From: Multifurca ochricompacta
Taxonomy: Eukaryota; Basidiomycota; Agaricomycetes; Russulales; Russulaceae
Assembly (NCBI GenBank): GCA_022496185.1
Contig: WTXG01000098.1
Coordinates: forward strand, 1 to 64,000
Reading direction: 5' to 3'
DNA: 64,000 nucleotides
Part shown: positions 1 to 10,243 of the stretch, one piece after another
How positions within the stretch are numbered: position 1 is the first letter of the stretch
How the letters are laid out: each line of letters begins with the position of its first letter
Notes under the pieces: model-generated
Database searches by the model: none
What the model was told of the DNA's origin: nothing
What the model saw: the letters and a program-made list of their open reading frames with translations, nothing else
Translations under genes and position numbers: made by a program

Positions 1-19
1 CGCCCGAGCCATCCTTACA
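1..19 (-). repeat. Terminal end of a solo LTR (LTR-X), cut by window edge
   Basis: The first 19 bases end in CCATCCTTACA, the same terminus that closes the complete minus-strand LTR-X copies at 23687, 40249, 58095 and 60727. The rest of this copy lies outside the window. Confidence 0.75.
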
Positions 20-1731
20 GTATGACGAGAAACTGATAGTGATTAGTAAAGACGCCGTAAGGTGGAAAAGACCGCGTCGAGTGACTGTTTGTGATAGGCT
101 TGAAGGCAGCACAGATGATTGTCGAAATACGAGCAGTGTCGTGGCCCATTTGGTGTTCGTGAAGTTGGGCGGTGGAGTAGAATTCGGTAGATGAGGACCT
201 TTTGGTGACTAACTGGCTTTGAAATAGAACCTGAAACCCTAGAATACGACAGACATTCGGATAAATATGACTGAGAGAAGGTGAGGGAGTGGAACTGTAC
301 CCTGCTTTCTCATGAGTGACGACGGGCGAGATAACTCACTCATGGACAGCCTCATAAAAAACGCTGAAGGCTTAAGGACTGATCGTGCGGGTGATATACC
401 ACAGTGTGTAGTATACCACCAGACACATTCCAGTTTGGTCCAGAGTGTTCTACTATTGCCGAAACAGTGTCCCCAGGTTCCCCCCAGGCCCAGATGAGTT
501 GTATGCGATTATCGATCTGGAATCCCAGGTTCTTTTGACGATTCTACAAAATAGATCTAGAATAGAATGATGAACCTCAGCCCTGGCCACGCGTGACCCT
601 TCAGCTTTTGGAAGTGCGCGGACCAAAAATGGCAGTTGAGCCTGATTAGCCATCCAATGCAAGTAAAACATAATTCCTGACCATCTAGTCATATTCGCTG
701 TGACGCGACAGAAAATGATGCGGTTAATTATGTCTTTTGTATTGTGTTGTGTTGTGTTATGTCATGCATGACTCATGACACAGTCTCACCCACGTGATCC
801 ACCTAATTAGCGCAGACCAGCTCCAGCCTGCGACATTGACAAGTTGGTTACAGTGCCCCTTATGTGTGTGCACAACATCTGAGAGATAAATAAAGGCACC
901 TGCAGCCAGTAACTTTTCTGCGTAGGCAGCTGAAGGTTCTTGCGCGATCCTGGTCCGACACTACCTCATCCGAGACCTTTTTCTATCTAGTGAGCTCCCA
1001 TGTGTGCAATTCATATACGTTCCGCACCTCATACGTTAAAAGCTCGCCTATGGTAGTGAACCTTCTGAATGAAAAGTGCATTTCATTGATAATCGATGGA
1101 CGCAGCTGCGAGGTGCTGATCTGTTCACCTGTTACCTGTTCATTCAGAATGACCATTCACCTCTCCGGTCTGGACATTACAGTAAGAGGAGCAGGGAAAT
1201 TTTCCTATGAGGATTCCCTACTCGCAATTAACTGGCTGAAACCCTTCTTTACCTGAGTGATGTATTAAAGGGGGCATCTAAGAATATAGACCAATTGAAG
1301 GGGCGACCGAGGCGGTAAAGCTAATCTAAATGTGAATTTCAGTTTAACTGGTCAAAAATAAAGTGACCGCGTATAAAACTGTTTCGTTTGTTTACTACTT
1401 ATAAGAGCGCAATAAAAGAGAGAAAATTATAATTATTTACTTGTGACAATATATTAAGGAAAGTATTGTGTCTGAATAATTTACCGACACATTTATTATC
1501 TTATCAACCCGGTCTATACCGGCCCGTCTCAACCTCAACAAACATAAAAGCTGCTTGTGCCCGCCGTCGCAATCCAACATAAGAACCCCTTCCCCTTCTA
1601 AGATTTAAGGCCGACAACACATCATACTGCGCCATAAAAGGACGAGATCGGATGGAAAATTCGGTCGTGTATGTTTCATACATTCACAAATTACCACACT
1701 CACCGACTATCATCATCTAGGCTGGATACAA
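20..1731. other. Duplicated flank upstream of the P-type F-box copy; no gene seen
   Basis: I see no convincing gene here. Stretches such as 580-690 and 1040-1340 recur in opposite orientation at about 52600-53050, and partly at 63850-64000. This block is therefore an inverted segmental duplicate that carried the 5' flank of a P-type F-box gene. A run of GTGTT repeats lies near 740. The last 100 bases resemble the promoter and intron region upstream of the F-box start, including a candidate 3' splice site at 1720 (CATCTAG) before the ATG at 1732. Confidence 0.55.
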
Positions 1732-3069
1732 ATGGACACGCTCTCTGACGACAGCCTTTTAGATATATTCGATTACTGCCGGCTTGATTTGATAATACCT
1801 TGGCAGCCCTATTGGAAATGGCATAGGATGGTACATGTATGTCGCAGATGGCGACAGATCATATTTGCATCGCCGCTTCGTCTCGAACTACAACTCGTAT
1901 GCGGATCAAGAACGCCAGTGAGGAGGACTCTTGATTGTTGGCCACCATTGCCCCTCGTCATCAATAACTTTTTAATATGTTTCGAAGGAGATCAAGATAA
2001 CCTTGTTGCCGCGCTCGAACACCCTGATCGCATATGCAAGATTTCCTTGCGTGCGACATGGCCACCATCAGACGCAACAATCAAAATGTTTCAACAGCCA
2101 TTTCCAGCGCTGACATATTTTCGACTTTCATCAGAAGATAGGGTCATGCGAGCCCTTCCTGATGGGTTTCTTGGTGGATTTCCCCCGTTTACTTGAACTC
2201 CATTTGGAAGGCATTCGATTTCCAGCATTACCCAAGCTTCTCTGTCTACCAGTGACCTTGTAGAGCTTCACCTTACTGACATACCGATCACTGGTCGTAT
2301 TTCGCCTGAGGTGATGGCCGATTGCTTGTTTATGTTGCCCAGACTCAAATCCCTCTCAATCATTCTCAAACCCCTGATTCATTTTCCTGATCAGAGAAGC
2401 AGACAACGTCCACATCCACTGCCACGCGCCATCCTCCCCACTCTCACAGAAATGTCATTCGAAGGGGACAGCGAGTATTTGGAAGACTTGGTTTCTCGAA
2501 TCGATACTCCACTGCTCGTCTCCGTCTCACTCAGTCTAGAACTCTTTGATCAGCCCATGATTGACATTCCACAATTTTCCCAGTTCATCAGTCGCACAGA
2601 GAATTTCGGATCGCTCATTCAAGCGCTTTTGGACTTTGAACGGATCCTTCCATCTTTTTACATCAACGGTAATGAAATGATGATTCTAAGCACCGCGTTG
2701 GCTTTTTTCAGTATCGGGTGCGATCGACACATGAGCCACTCTTATCTATGGCCCACATATGCAACCAATTATCCCCTATCCTCTTCAATTTGAAATCGTT
2801 GTCGATCTGTGCGAGTTCAATTGAACGATGGTTTCAGATGGCACGGACCCGGCGGAATGGATGGCTTTTCCAAACATTCACCGCCTGGAGACTCTGTATG
2901 TATCGAAAGATTGGCGCCGTATGTCCCACCTGCACTCGAAGACCTCAGTAGGGACCCGGCCATGGCCATGTTGCCAGAATTACGGTGGCTTCATTTGGGA
3001 GCTCTCGGAGTGACATCCGTGAACCAATTCGTTACCGCGCGCGGCTCTCCGAGTTTGGTCACCACATAA
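1732..3069 (+). pseudogene. Broken F-box protein gene (P type)
   Basis: The reading frame opens with MDTLSDDSLLDIFDYCRL, a clear F-box start. It continues through WKWHRMVHVCRRWRQIIF, the family landmark RRTLDCWPPLPLVI, and then LPDGFLGGF. At about 2185 a frameshift ends the frame relative to the paralogue at 62483-62938. The remainder continues in other frames: 2311-2793 carries the ISPEVMADCLFMLPRLKSLSI and SEYLEDLVSRIDTPLL repeats, and 2809-3069 carries the C-terminal ELRWLHLGALGVTSVNQFVTAR segment. At least two frameshifts make an intact product unlikely. F-box proteins normally bind Skp1 and recruit substrates to SCF ubiquitin ligases. This copy is the inverted paralogue of 51200-52027 and 62430-63250, and it alone of the three retains the 3' third of the gene. 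Confidence 0.85.
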
Positions 3070-3939
3070 CCGTTAATATGACGAGAGTTGCCTTGGTTTT
3101 GGATTTTAGATGTCAGCATCGTTCTACTTTCGCGGCAACTATTAACTGGATTTGGGTGCTAAATTGGACGTGATGTATAGCTAGTTGTGTTTAGGATTAC
3201 TGTCTTTCTCGACTGGTTTTGTTCCTCACCATTCGCTATCATCCTCCGCTTCTACTCGTTTATTCCTCACCGCACCAAGACAAAAAAACGCAAAATGATG
3301 AGTAATTGATGATGAAGCGTATAGATTCCGTGTAGATTCACTTATATAAAGAGTTTCCGTAAATCTGTTCTCCTTGGAGCGTTTCTACTTCTGAATATGA
3401 TGTTTCACTATGCACGAGTGGATTTCAAGTGACTTTAGATTCTTGCTATTCGTGAGATAAAGACCACATGAATGTGAGCAGAGCTCTGACTTGAAGTAGG
3501 GTGTTTTATACTGTTATTCTTCTCATTTCCGGACCGCCCTAGCTGCCAGTGCTCTCTTTTCAGACTTCTTCTGTGTTCTCTCATTTTCGCTCTTCTATAC
3601 TTTTGGTAGCTACTTTAATTTCATTGATTGTCCTAGCTAAGTAACAGCGAGTGAGTCGTGTCGGGTCAAAGCCAGTTCCAGGGCGTACAATAGGTTCGCA
3701 GATCGTAGTACAGGAGACGAAAGAGAATTGGTCGCTGTAATAAGAACCGGAACAAAGACGAGATCTGTTGATCTGTCTGCTCGGATGAGATTACAAATCC
3801 AAGCCATTGGTATTTGTCCTTAATAAATGAAGGCATGGGGAGCGGGATAATGACAATTGAAGGCTACAGACGCTAAATAGAGCGATTTGAGTTTTTTTCT
3901 GTTTGGCTAATGAATTCTATATGGAATGAAGTAAGCGGG
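3070..3939. other. 3' flank of the P-type copy; no gene seen
   Basis: There is no supported gene. The stretch at about 3555-3640 (with TTCTCTCATTTTCGCTC and GGTAGCTACTTTAATTTCATTGATTGTCC) matches the sequence fused directly to the truncated F-box copies near 51130-51210 and 62360-62430. This shows that those copies lost about 1 kb that is still present here. Confidence 0.5.
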
Positions 3940-4490
3940 ACATCAATTTCGAACAATCATGTCTTCCAAGTACTCACTGATACCGTGGAAGGTGAATGAT
4001 CTGAGATTGTAGTTTAGTAGTAATGGAATGGTAAGTATCCAAGTTGAATAAGCAGCTGGTCATTTCCTTGGGTGAAATGTATCCAGTGATCGGCAATGTT
4101 TTCGAGTTCAAGAGAGTAAAGGTGACGGGTCGACAAAAGGACAGGTTTTGGTAATCCTGATGGAAATCGAAGTCAACTTGGGGGGGGGGGAGGGGGATTC
4201 ACCACCAGGAAACTGTCAGGAAAGGCTGACATGACCAGCACGATCTTATCTTCAGCTGTGAAAGTCATATCAGCAAAGGAAAATCGTGCAGGGTACTCGT
4301 TCAAGCGCAAAAATAATGTTATATTCATCGCCTTCTGTAGCGGTGAGGGAATCTCTACCCAGAAACGTACGGCAATAGGCAATTCTGGCCGACAGTCAAG
4401 AAATCTCCTCACGGGATGTTCGACGAGTCGTATACATCGAGACGGCGTTTCGGTTTGTACATGTAATAAACACACCTCAACCATGTGCCA
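3940..4490 (-). pseudogene. Decayed F-box relic
   Basis: On the minus strand, 4173-4484 contains HVQTETPSRCIRLVEHPVRRFLDCRPELPI in pieces, matching the post-F-box landmark (RRxLDCWPELPI) of neighbouring genes. Further along, about 3960-4010 gives the reverse complement of the conserved GVSEYLEDLV block. No frame joins the pieces, and a G-rich homopolymer run at 4180-4196 lies between them. It is most similar to the D type gene at 4994-6703 and probably a remnant of a tandem copy. Confidence 0.6.
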
Positions 4491-4993
4491 ACCAATGGGA
4501 AATGAGTGATGACAAATAAAGACAGAGATGACCGTAGATTAGATTGGACATATACCTCCTAAAAGAACAGAAACATATATGGGCTGCTTTGATCATAAAG
4601 TATAATGACACTTTTGAAACGTAACGTTCATTGGGGGAGGAAACACTTCAAGTTCCCTCTGCCGCCCTCATAGATTATTACTGTGCTTACATTCATCCAG
4701 TATCGTCGCAATCATTTGACCTTGGGGTGGGTGATTCATGCAACAAATACTAGCGTCGTTATAATCTCTCATGCTATAAGAGCAAGACAGAAAAGGCACA
4801 CGCAAAGAAGAAGGACCAAGGCCGAAATTTATGTGTGGGAAAACACACGGCGGGAGAGGTAATGTCAACTCACTGCGTACTGCTCTTTATTTTTTGTTTG
4901 TTTCACCTCTTACTACCTGTCACCGTCGTTTCTCGTGTTTGAGCCACTACCATTGCTTGGGATCAGTTATCGAGGATACAATCAGCCATGACT
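4491..4993. other. Intergenic; nothing recognised
   Basis: I see no gene or repeat that I can support. It is the shared 3' flank between the relic at 3940-4490 and the gene ending at 4994. Confidence 0.4.
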
Positions 4994-6703
4994 CTAATTA
5001 TATTTCAAGGTTAAAGAAACACCTGCGAGCTGACGCGCAGCGGTGAACTGCGGGATAGATATCGACTTGGGAGTACATCCAAAATGAAGGATCTTTAGCT
5101 CTGGTAATATTTCCAAAGATGGGTCCCTAGCACTCTGTTCCAGTCCAGAAGCGACATGAGGCCCCAGTTCCTTGGATACATATAACGTCTTCACGGCGGT
5201 GAATGGACGGAAAAGATCGAGCCATTCTGTGCCGGTAGAGTCCAAATCAGCTTGCCAACCTGGTCGTAGTGACTTTGAAGACAGTTTGAGCTCTTGTATA
5301 GCAGAGGTGAGAGGGAAAGATTGGTCACATATTTGAGCGATAGAGGAAAGTTGCCAATCGATCGGGTCGCATATGATTGTCCACGAAAGCGATGGGCGCA
5401 GGTGGTGGACAGTAGTAGTCGTCAAGCCCACAGAGTGAATACCGATAGAGACCTTGCGAGTCGACCCATCGAAGGACACATCCGCTTTGTTAAAATAATC
5501 GAGCTTTTCTGTGCGGCTGATGAACTGGGAAAGTTGTGGAACTTGAAATATGAGCTGATTGAAGAATGTGGTGCGAAGGTCGATGAGTTGTGGAGCATCG
5601 ATTCGAGCGATCAAGTCTTCGAAATACTCGCTGGTACCACGAAATAAGAATTTACCGAGAGCGGGGAGAACGATGCGTATGGATGATGGAGGTCGAGGTC
5701 GAGTGGGCGTCGGCGTCGGTGATTGGAATAAAATGTTGAGGAGTGCGAGATAGGGCAAGGAAGATAAGCATTGATTAACCATCAAATCGGGTGAGATGTA
5801 TCCACCGATCGGTATGTTATCGAGATAAAGAAAGACAAGATCACGAGTTGACAAAAGAAGCTTTGGTAATCCCGGAAATGGAATTCCACGCAAAGTGAAT
5901 CTCCAAAGACGCGGGGCGGATCCACCCAAGAAGTTGTCAGGAAGGGTAATAGTGATCCCATTTTCGGACTCGGGCGACGAAAGGTAAAGATGGGTCAGCA
6001 CTGGAAATGGTTGTTGCATCACTTTGGCGATCTTGTTTCCCAAAACAGAGTTTGTCACCGGAATGTCGATCTTGGATATGCGATCAGCACCGAGTTGGAG
6101 GGTTGTGACGATATTTTCTTCATCTTCTTCTCTAGGCAAACCCAGATCGGGATTGAAATCTATGGTGATAGGCAATTCCGGCCAACAATCCAAAGACTTC
6201 ACCGCTCTTGTTCCTTGTTTACAAACTAAACGCAAATCAAGACGGTGCGGTGATTCGAATATAACTTGTCGCCATCTTCTGCAGACATGTACCAGCCTAT
6301 GCCATTTCCAATAGGGATCTCCACTGGCAGACGTCCTCAAATGTATCTGACGACATAAATAGAATATTTGCAGAAGGACATCTTCGGGGAGCGTATCAAT
6401 TCCTGTCATAGAAACACAAGTCGTTAGTGTTGGCAACCTAACCTGTGCTCTAAACATACCTCGATCCCGTTTTATAGTACCCGATCTATCACCGTCACGG
6501 CGACGGAGCAAACTACCCTCTTCTAGAGGAGAAACCAGTTTATAGGCAAGTGCTTGGATAAATTGAAAGGGTTGCATATTTGGTGCTTGCGGAGACGGTG
6601 GAGTACTAGTATTGGACGCTGTGCAAAGCTGTGGCACGTGTCGGCACGCCCCACACTCCCCCCCCGGCTCGGCTGTTGTTGCATCATCGATGGCAGCAAC
6701 CAT
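4994..6703 (-). CDS. F-box protein, D type, two exons
   Basis: Exon 2 (6402-4994) starts GIDTLPEDVLLQIFYLCRQ, a typical F-box, followed by YWKWHRLVHVCRRWRQVIF and then a long leucine-rich region: LPKLLLSTRDLVFLYLDNIPIGGYISP, GTSEYFEDLIARIDAP, PQLSQFISRTEKL, IDWQLSSIAQICDQ, FRPFTAVKTLYVSKELGPHVA. A 57-nt intron (6459-6403) has donor GTATGT, branch-like CACTAAC and acceptor GACAG. It is phase 1 and in frame, so it is easily mistaken for coding. Exon 1 runs from the ATG at 6703, or from a second in-frame ATG at 6577 (MQPFQFIQALAYKL); total length is 550 or 508 residues, and 6577 fits the short first exons of the relatives better. By family knowledge it is a substrate adaptor of an SCF ubiquitin ligase; its target is unknown. 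Confidence 0.8.
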   Translation of the reverse strand: MVAAIDDATTAEPGGECGACRHVPQLCTASNTSTPPSPQAPNMQPFQFIQALAYKLVSPLEEGSLLRRRDGDRSGTIKRDRGMFRAQVRLPTLTTCVSMTGIDTLPEDVLLQIFYLCRQIHLRTSASGDPYWKWHRLVHVCRRWRQVIFESPHRLDLRLVCKQGTRAVKSLDCWPELPITIDFNPDLGLPREEDEENIVTTLQLGADRISKIDIPVTNSVLGNKIAKVMQQPFPVLTHLYLSSPESENGITITLPDNFLGGSAPRLWRFTLRGIPFPGLPKLLLSTRDLVFLYLDNIPIGGYISPDLMVNQCLSSLPYLALLNILFQSPTPTPTRPRPPSSIRIVLPALGKFLFRGTSEYFEDLIARIDAPQLIDLRTTFFNQLIFQVPQLSQFISRTEKLDYFNKADVSFDGSTRKVSIGIHSVGLTTTTVHHLRPSLSWTIICDPIDWQLSSIAQICDQSFPLTSAIQELKLSSKSLRPGWQADLDSTGTEWLDLFRPFTAVKTLYVSKELGPHVASGLEQSARDPSLEILPELKILHFGCTPKSISIPQFTAARQLAGVSLTLKYN

Positions 6704-6888
6704 CTTGTTTCCCCAATTTTTTTTAATTCCCAATACATACAGAGCTGCTTGTCACTTGAACCTCAATATCTTGCGCGTACAAGCCGTGGCAATAATGTTA
6801 AAATCAATTTTATACTTGTTAATGAGACGGGCCAGTAGCGACCGGATAATTTAGGACCGGAGAGCCGGACACCCGATCTATTAATCGT

Positions 6889-6934
6889 GATAAGCTTCCA
6901 TCGATTCAAAAAAAAAAAGGATAAGCTTCCATCG
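6889..6934 (+). repeat. Tail-only LINE insertion with 15-bp target duplication
   Basis: GATAAGCTTCCATCG occurs at 6889-6903 and again at 6920-6934. Between them is only ATTCAAAAAAAAAAAG-like sequence, which is the extreme 3' end of the LINE family in this window (GAATTCAAAAA at 35350 and 55838). It reads as an extremely 5'-truncated retroposition event. Confidence 0.6.
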
Positions 6935-6973
6935 TGGTCCGCGCCCCTCTGTAAAGTCACCTTACTCTCTCCC

Positions 6974-7790
6974 CCACCGCTGACATCCCTAAAGTGGTAA
7001 TCTTGTCACATGACTGTGATTTGTAATAGTATTTATTTTAAAAAGGAAAGTTATCAACAAATATCATTACAAATCAGTTGGAATAAGATCAGATAAGGAT
7101 TAGATAAGAACTTTGGTGTTCTCGTGCGTTCTCGCTACTCTATGTCTAGCTATTTTATGACTTTCAATGTGTATCATGTGTTCTCATCAGAGTATGTGGA
7201 TCTAGAGCAGTAGAGCATTTGTAGCAGGAGTGTTATTGTCCATTGCATAGGCAAGAGGAGGGAGGATGTTAAGCATTTTTACTATTAGGTTTTTTATTTT
7301 TGAAATCAATTTTATTTGCACTTCAGGGCCTTGCCCAAATCACACAGCTACTACCACTACATAGTAACTACTGTTGTGAACATGAGAGAAGGGTGGGAAC
7401 CAACATGTGTGAAACCTCTTGGTAGAGGGAAACAAGAGAAACAGTGTGTAATAGAGGAGTGGAGAGGGGAAGAGAGCCTGTGTGTTGGAGAAGAAAGGTG
7501 AACTTATGCAATGTCACCAACTCGGACTTAATCCAGATCGCAAGGTCATCTCACCAAAGGAGGCCTTGTGAACCCCGCGTGTCCTGGATGAAAGTGAGGG
7601 AGGTGAGTCGTCGCATGAGCAGAGCCGGTCTTTCACACTACATGTCACATGACTTTGGTTTGTAATGATTTTTTGTTGATCAACGATAACTTTCCTTTTT
7701 AAAATAAATATTATTACAAATTAAAATCGTGTGACAAGATTACTACTTTAGGGATGTCAGCGGTGGGGGTAGGTGAGCTCCCTCTGTACC
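6974..7790. mobile_element. TIR element W, copy 1 (with LINE fragment inside)
   Basis: The left end CCACCGCTGACATCCCTAAAG and following ~100 bases are repeated in inverted orientation at 7645-7770 (ending TTTAGGGATGTCAGCGGTGG). The arms include a TTTGTAATARTATTTATTTTAAAAAGGAA-like AT-rich stretch. It is the reverse-orientation relative of the larger copy at 24722-25935, with outer ends missing. No transposase is visible, so it is non-autonomous. Confidence 0.65.
7305..7640 (-). mobile_element. LINE 3' fragment inside element W
   Basis: On the minus strand this holds the common LINE tail: a CAGTAGTTACTATGTAG-type hairpin, a GCATGATTTGGGCAAGG-like block, and AATAAAAT near 7310. It corresponds to 24930-25430 in the other W copy, so the LINE entered W before W was copied. 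Confidence 0.6.
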
Positions 7791-8215
7791 TCCCCGGTTC
7801 CTCCTCTTCGGTGGTCGTGGCCTTCAAGGACCAGGATGTCTCGGAGCTTACTTCTCTCCTGGGGCAGCGCACCCTCTTCGCCTTTGGGAATGAGGGCGCT
7901 GTGCGACACTGGAAGAAGCCACCTCACACCAAGACGGCGGCTGTCCCGGCCTCCTCTCCTGCCATCTATAGGTGACCCCTTCTCTTCTTTCGGCCGGCTT
8001 CGGCCACGCCTCTTCCATTGGGTCTGACCCTCTGGCAAGCCCCTCCTTCTTACCCTTCAAGGACTTCCTTCTGCTCTGCCCCCTTGAGGTTTTGCACTAC
8101 GGCTTACTTCCCCCTGCTCTCATTAGTTCATCTTAACAGTAGCTACTATGTACCTTGTAGTAGCCGCGCGATTTATGCATTGTGTTGAAGCGCGAATAAA
8201 TTTGATTCATCAAGA
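7791..8215 (+). mobile_element. LINE ORF1-end fragment with LINE 3' tail
   Basis: Translation gives LPGSSSSVVVAFKDQD and LLGQRTLFAFGNEGAVRHW, matching the ORF1 (gag-like) C-terminal pattern seen again at 61430-61600 (SLSSVALAFKNQDGS, LAQRTLFAF). About 180 nt after this coding part the shared LINE 3' tail follows (8138-8210: CAGTAGCTACTATG, GTAGTAGCCGCGCGATTT, AATAAATTTGATTC). No reverse transcriptase sequence lies between, which defines an ORF1-only derivative. It has decayed and is not an active gene. Confidence 0.65.
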
Positions 8216-8371
8216 CAATTCAAGTTCCACATTGACATTGCATGCACAACATGCTCCTTTGTATCTTCTCACAATTATTATTTATTTATATTTTATTGTC
8301 ACACTCCTTCAGTGGTATATAAGACTCTACTTTATATACCGTTCACGTCAGTTTTGACAACAATAACTGAA

Positions 8372-9700
8372 GTGAGTACTAATCTATCTTATCTACATAT
8401 CTTGACCACTAACTAACTCAAGTGGCGTTCCATCTCCCGCCTCCGCGCCTACAACAGTGGCATGAAGAATGGCTCCGTGATCGCGCCCGTGCTGCGCCCT
8501 CAGCCACCCACCCCGATGGCAGCGATCACTACGCCTACTCCCTCTCCATCAGCCGCCCCCCTGATGACTTCAACCACCCCCTCTGGTCCGTCGCAACTAA
8601 ACCCCGGCCCCAACCTTTCAGCCGGCACACCTCCACAGCGATGCACCTCGCTACTGGGCACGCATTGCTGTCCGACTACTGGGATCGCTTTCACCCATCC
8701 CTTCCTGCTTCTGCCCGCACCTGTCGATGCGACGACTCCAACCCCAGCATCGTTCGCTCACGTGATGCTGCACTGCCCGTTGTACGCCGTCGCCCGCGTC
8801 CAACATGGCCTCACCCCTCGAGACCTGCGCGACTTCTCATGGCCCCGGGCCTTCAACAACAAATCACGCGTCGAATCGCGCTCCTGCGGTTCTTCCAGGA
8901 CACTCCGACCTTTTTCAAGCCAGTCTCCTCCCTCAGGCCACGCGAGCCGGGATAGTTTGGGCAAGGTCCCGGGCCCATGAGTGGTAGGTTTTCCTTCTCA
9001 TTTTAAAGGGCCTCTTTCTGTGCTGCTTCCACTCACTTCGTATACGTACCCGAACCTGAGAAGCCTGCGATACGCTCAACACCATATGAGGAGAGATTTC
9101 CCAAAATCTGAGGCGTCACGCAGCCCCTGTGGTATGCACGTCTCATTGAGGATGATGGAAAACTAGGAACGCTCGAACTCACCAATGAAACCACTGCACG
9201 ATCTCACCGTAGGAATTTCTGAATCTATGGCCATAGCGGAGCTCGCCCTGGCCAATGAAGGAGCCCCCGCAGCGCTTTCCACGGCATTTTACCCTGGAGC
9301 TTTTGTTATACTGGACAAGGAAGCAATTATGCATATGTGTAAGCCCCATCGAAGAAAGTAAGATACCGAGTACTAGTACCTCGATATAATTGGACTCTAT
9401 TCTGCTGGCATCACCGAAAAGAAAAGAGTACCCTCCGTACATAACTTGTACAGGTGAAGAAAAGGAACAGTTATTCCGCCTGGCTGATGGCAACCTACTG
9501 GACCTATCAATATTGGGATCAATGTTCAGTGCTGAACGATGAACACTTCATCCTCTGTCAGTCGCCTTTTTACTGGGTTTTCTCTCATGACTAACTGTCG
9601 ACTCCTATCTTTGTCCTCCCACAGTAGCTACATTGTCCTTATGTAGCCGCGATTTGTGCAGCCTGACGCGCGTAATAAATTGATTCCAAAAAAAAAAACC
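8372..9700 (+). mobile_element. 5'-truncated LINE copy with 12-bp target duplication
   Basis: ACAATAACTGAA is present at 8360-8371 and, after a poly(A) run, at 9701-9712: a perfect target duplication. Inside, broken frames give LKWRSISRLRAY, ATGHALLSDYWDRFHPSLPASARTCRCDDS, HVMLHCPLYAVARVQHGLTPRDLRDF and a terminal REPG-like end at 8955. This is the zinc-finger-like C-terminus typical of non-LTR ORF2 proteins (CxC ... HxxxHCP). The frame is shifted, so it is dead. The 3' UTR is unusually long because of an extra segment at 9040-9549. The terminal tail is 9620-9700. Confidence 0.75.
9040..9549 (+). other. Unidentified coding-like segment captured in a LINE 3' UTR
   Basis: The segment is bracketed by CACTTC at 9034-9039 and 9544-9549 and has no counterpart in other LINE 3' UTRs here (compare 29100-29240). 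Three frames give protein-like text without obvious bias to the LINE: QPLWYARLIEDDGKLGTLEL (about 9121-9180), ESMAIAELALANEGAPAALS and FYPGAFVILDKEAIMHM (9222-9340), and EEKEQLFRLADGNLLDLSIL (about 9455-9520). Stops and frame changes between them could be introns or decay. I do not recognise the protein family. Confidence 0.4.
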
Positions 9701-9712
9701 ACAATAACTGAA

Positions 9713-10243
9713 TTTATTCGCTATCTAAATAGATAGCTAAAACCCTTTTTACAGGAAATCAGTGATGCTATACAACACGCTCAAGTCACACCTGCTTAAT
9801 CCTCTGGTCATCGCTTTAAGGGATAGACTTCTCGATTTTTATTTGTACTCGAAATGATTCATTCTACAGACCCCTGTTATTCCATTGTGACTCCTGTTAC
9901 TGTACGACTTTTGATTTCTCTGTTGTATACATTTATTTGTAGCATAAATTGTATAAAAAACCTTCAAGTTCACTTGATAACAGTCTTGAATTGCCTCCAA
10001 TCGTTCCCGCTCGTGCCTATAATCTTATCAATCGGACCGGCAACCATTCCGTATTGTCTCTCTGCCTGGTCGTCACCTGGCCCGCGAACCTTTAGTACCA
10101 CACCTGCATAGTATACGTACAGCAGCCCAGTTCACCTTCCAAAGAGGCTATAACCAAGGTATATATGAGCATTTGTATATCATCTAGTGTCTACTTTGCA
10201 TCTATCCGCTGATCATCCATCCTTAGGCACCCCTATATTTCAA
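9713..10243. other. 5' flank of an F-box gene; no gene seen
   Basis: No gene is supported. A block near 9945-10000 (ATTGTATAAAAAACC, TTGATAACAGTCTTGAATT) resembles 48925-48975 inside the hAT-like element, so an unidentified dispersed repeat is likely. The last 60 bases precede the ATG of the next gene. Confidence 0.35.
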
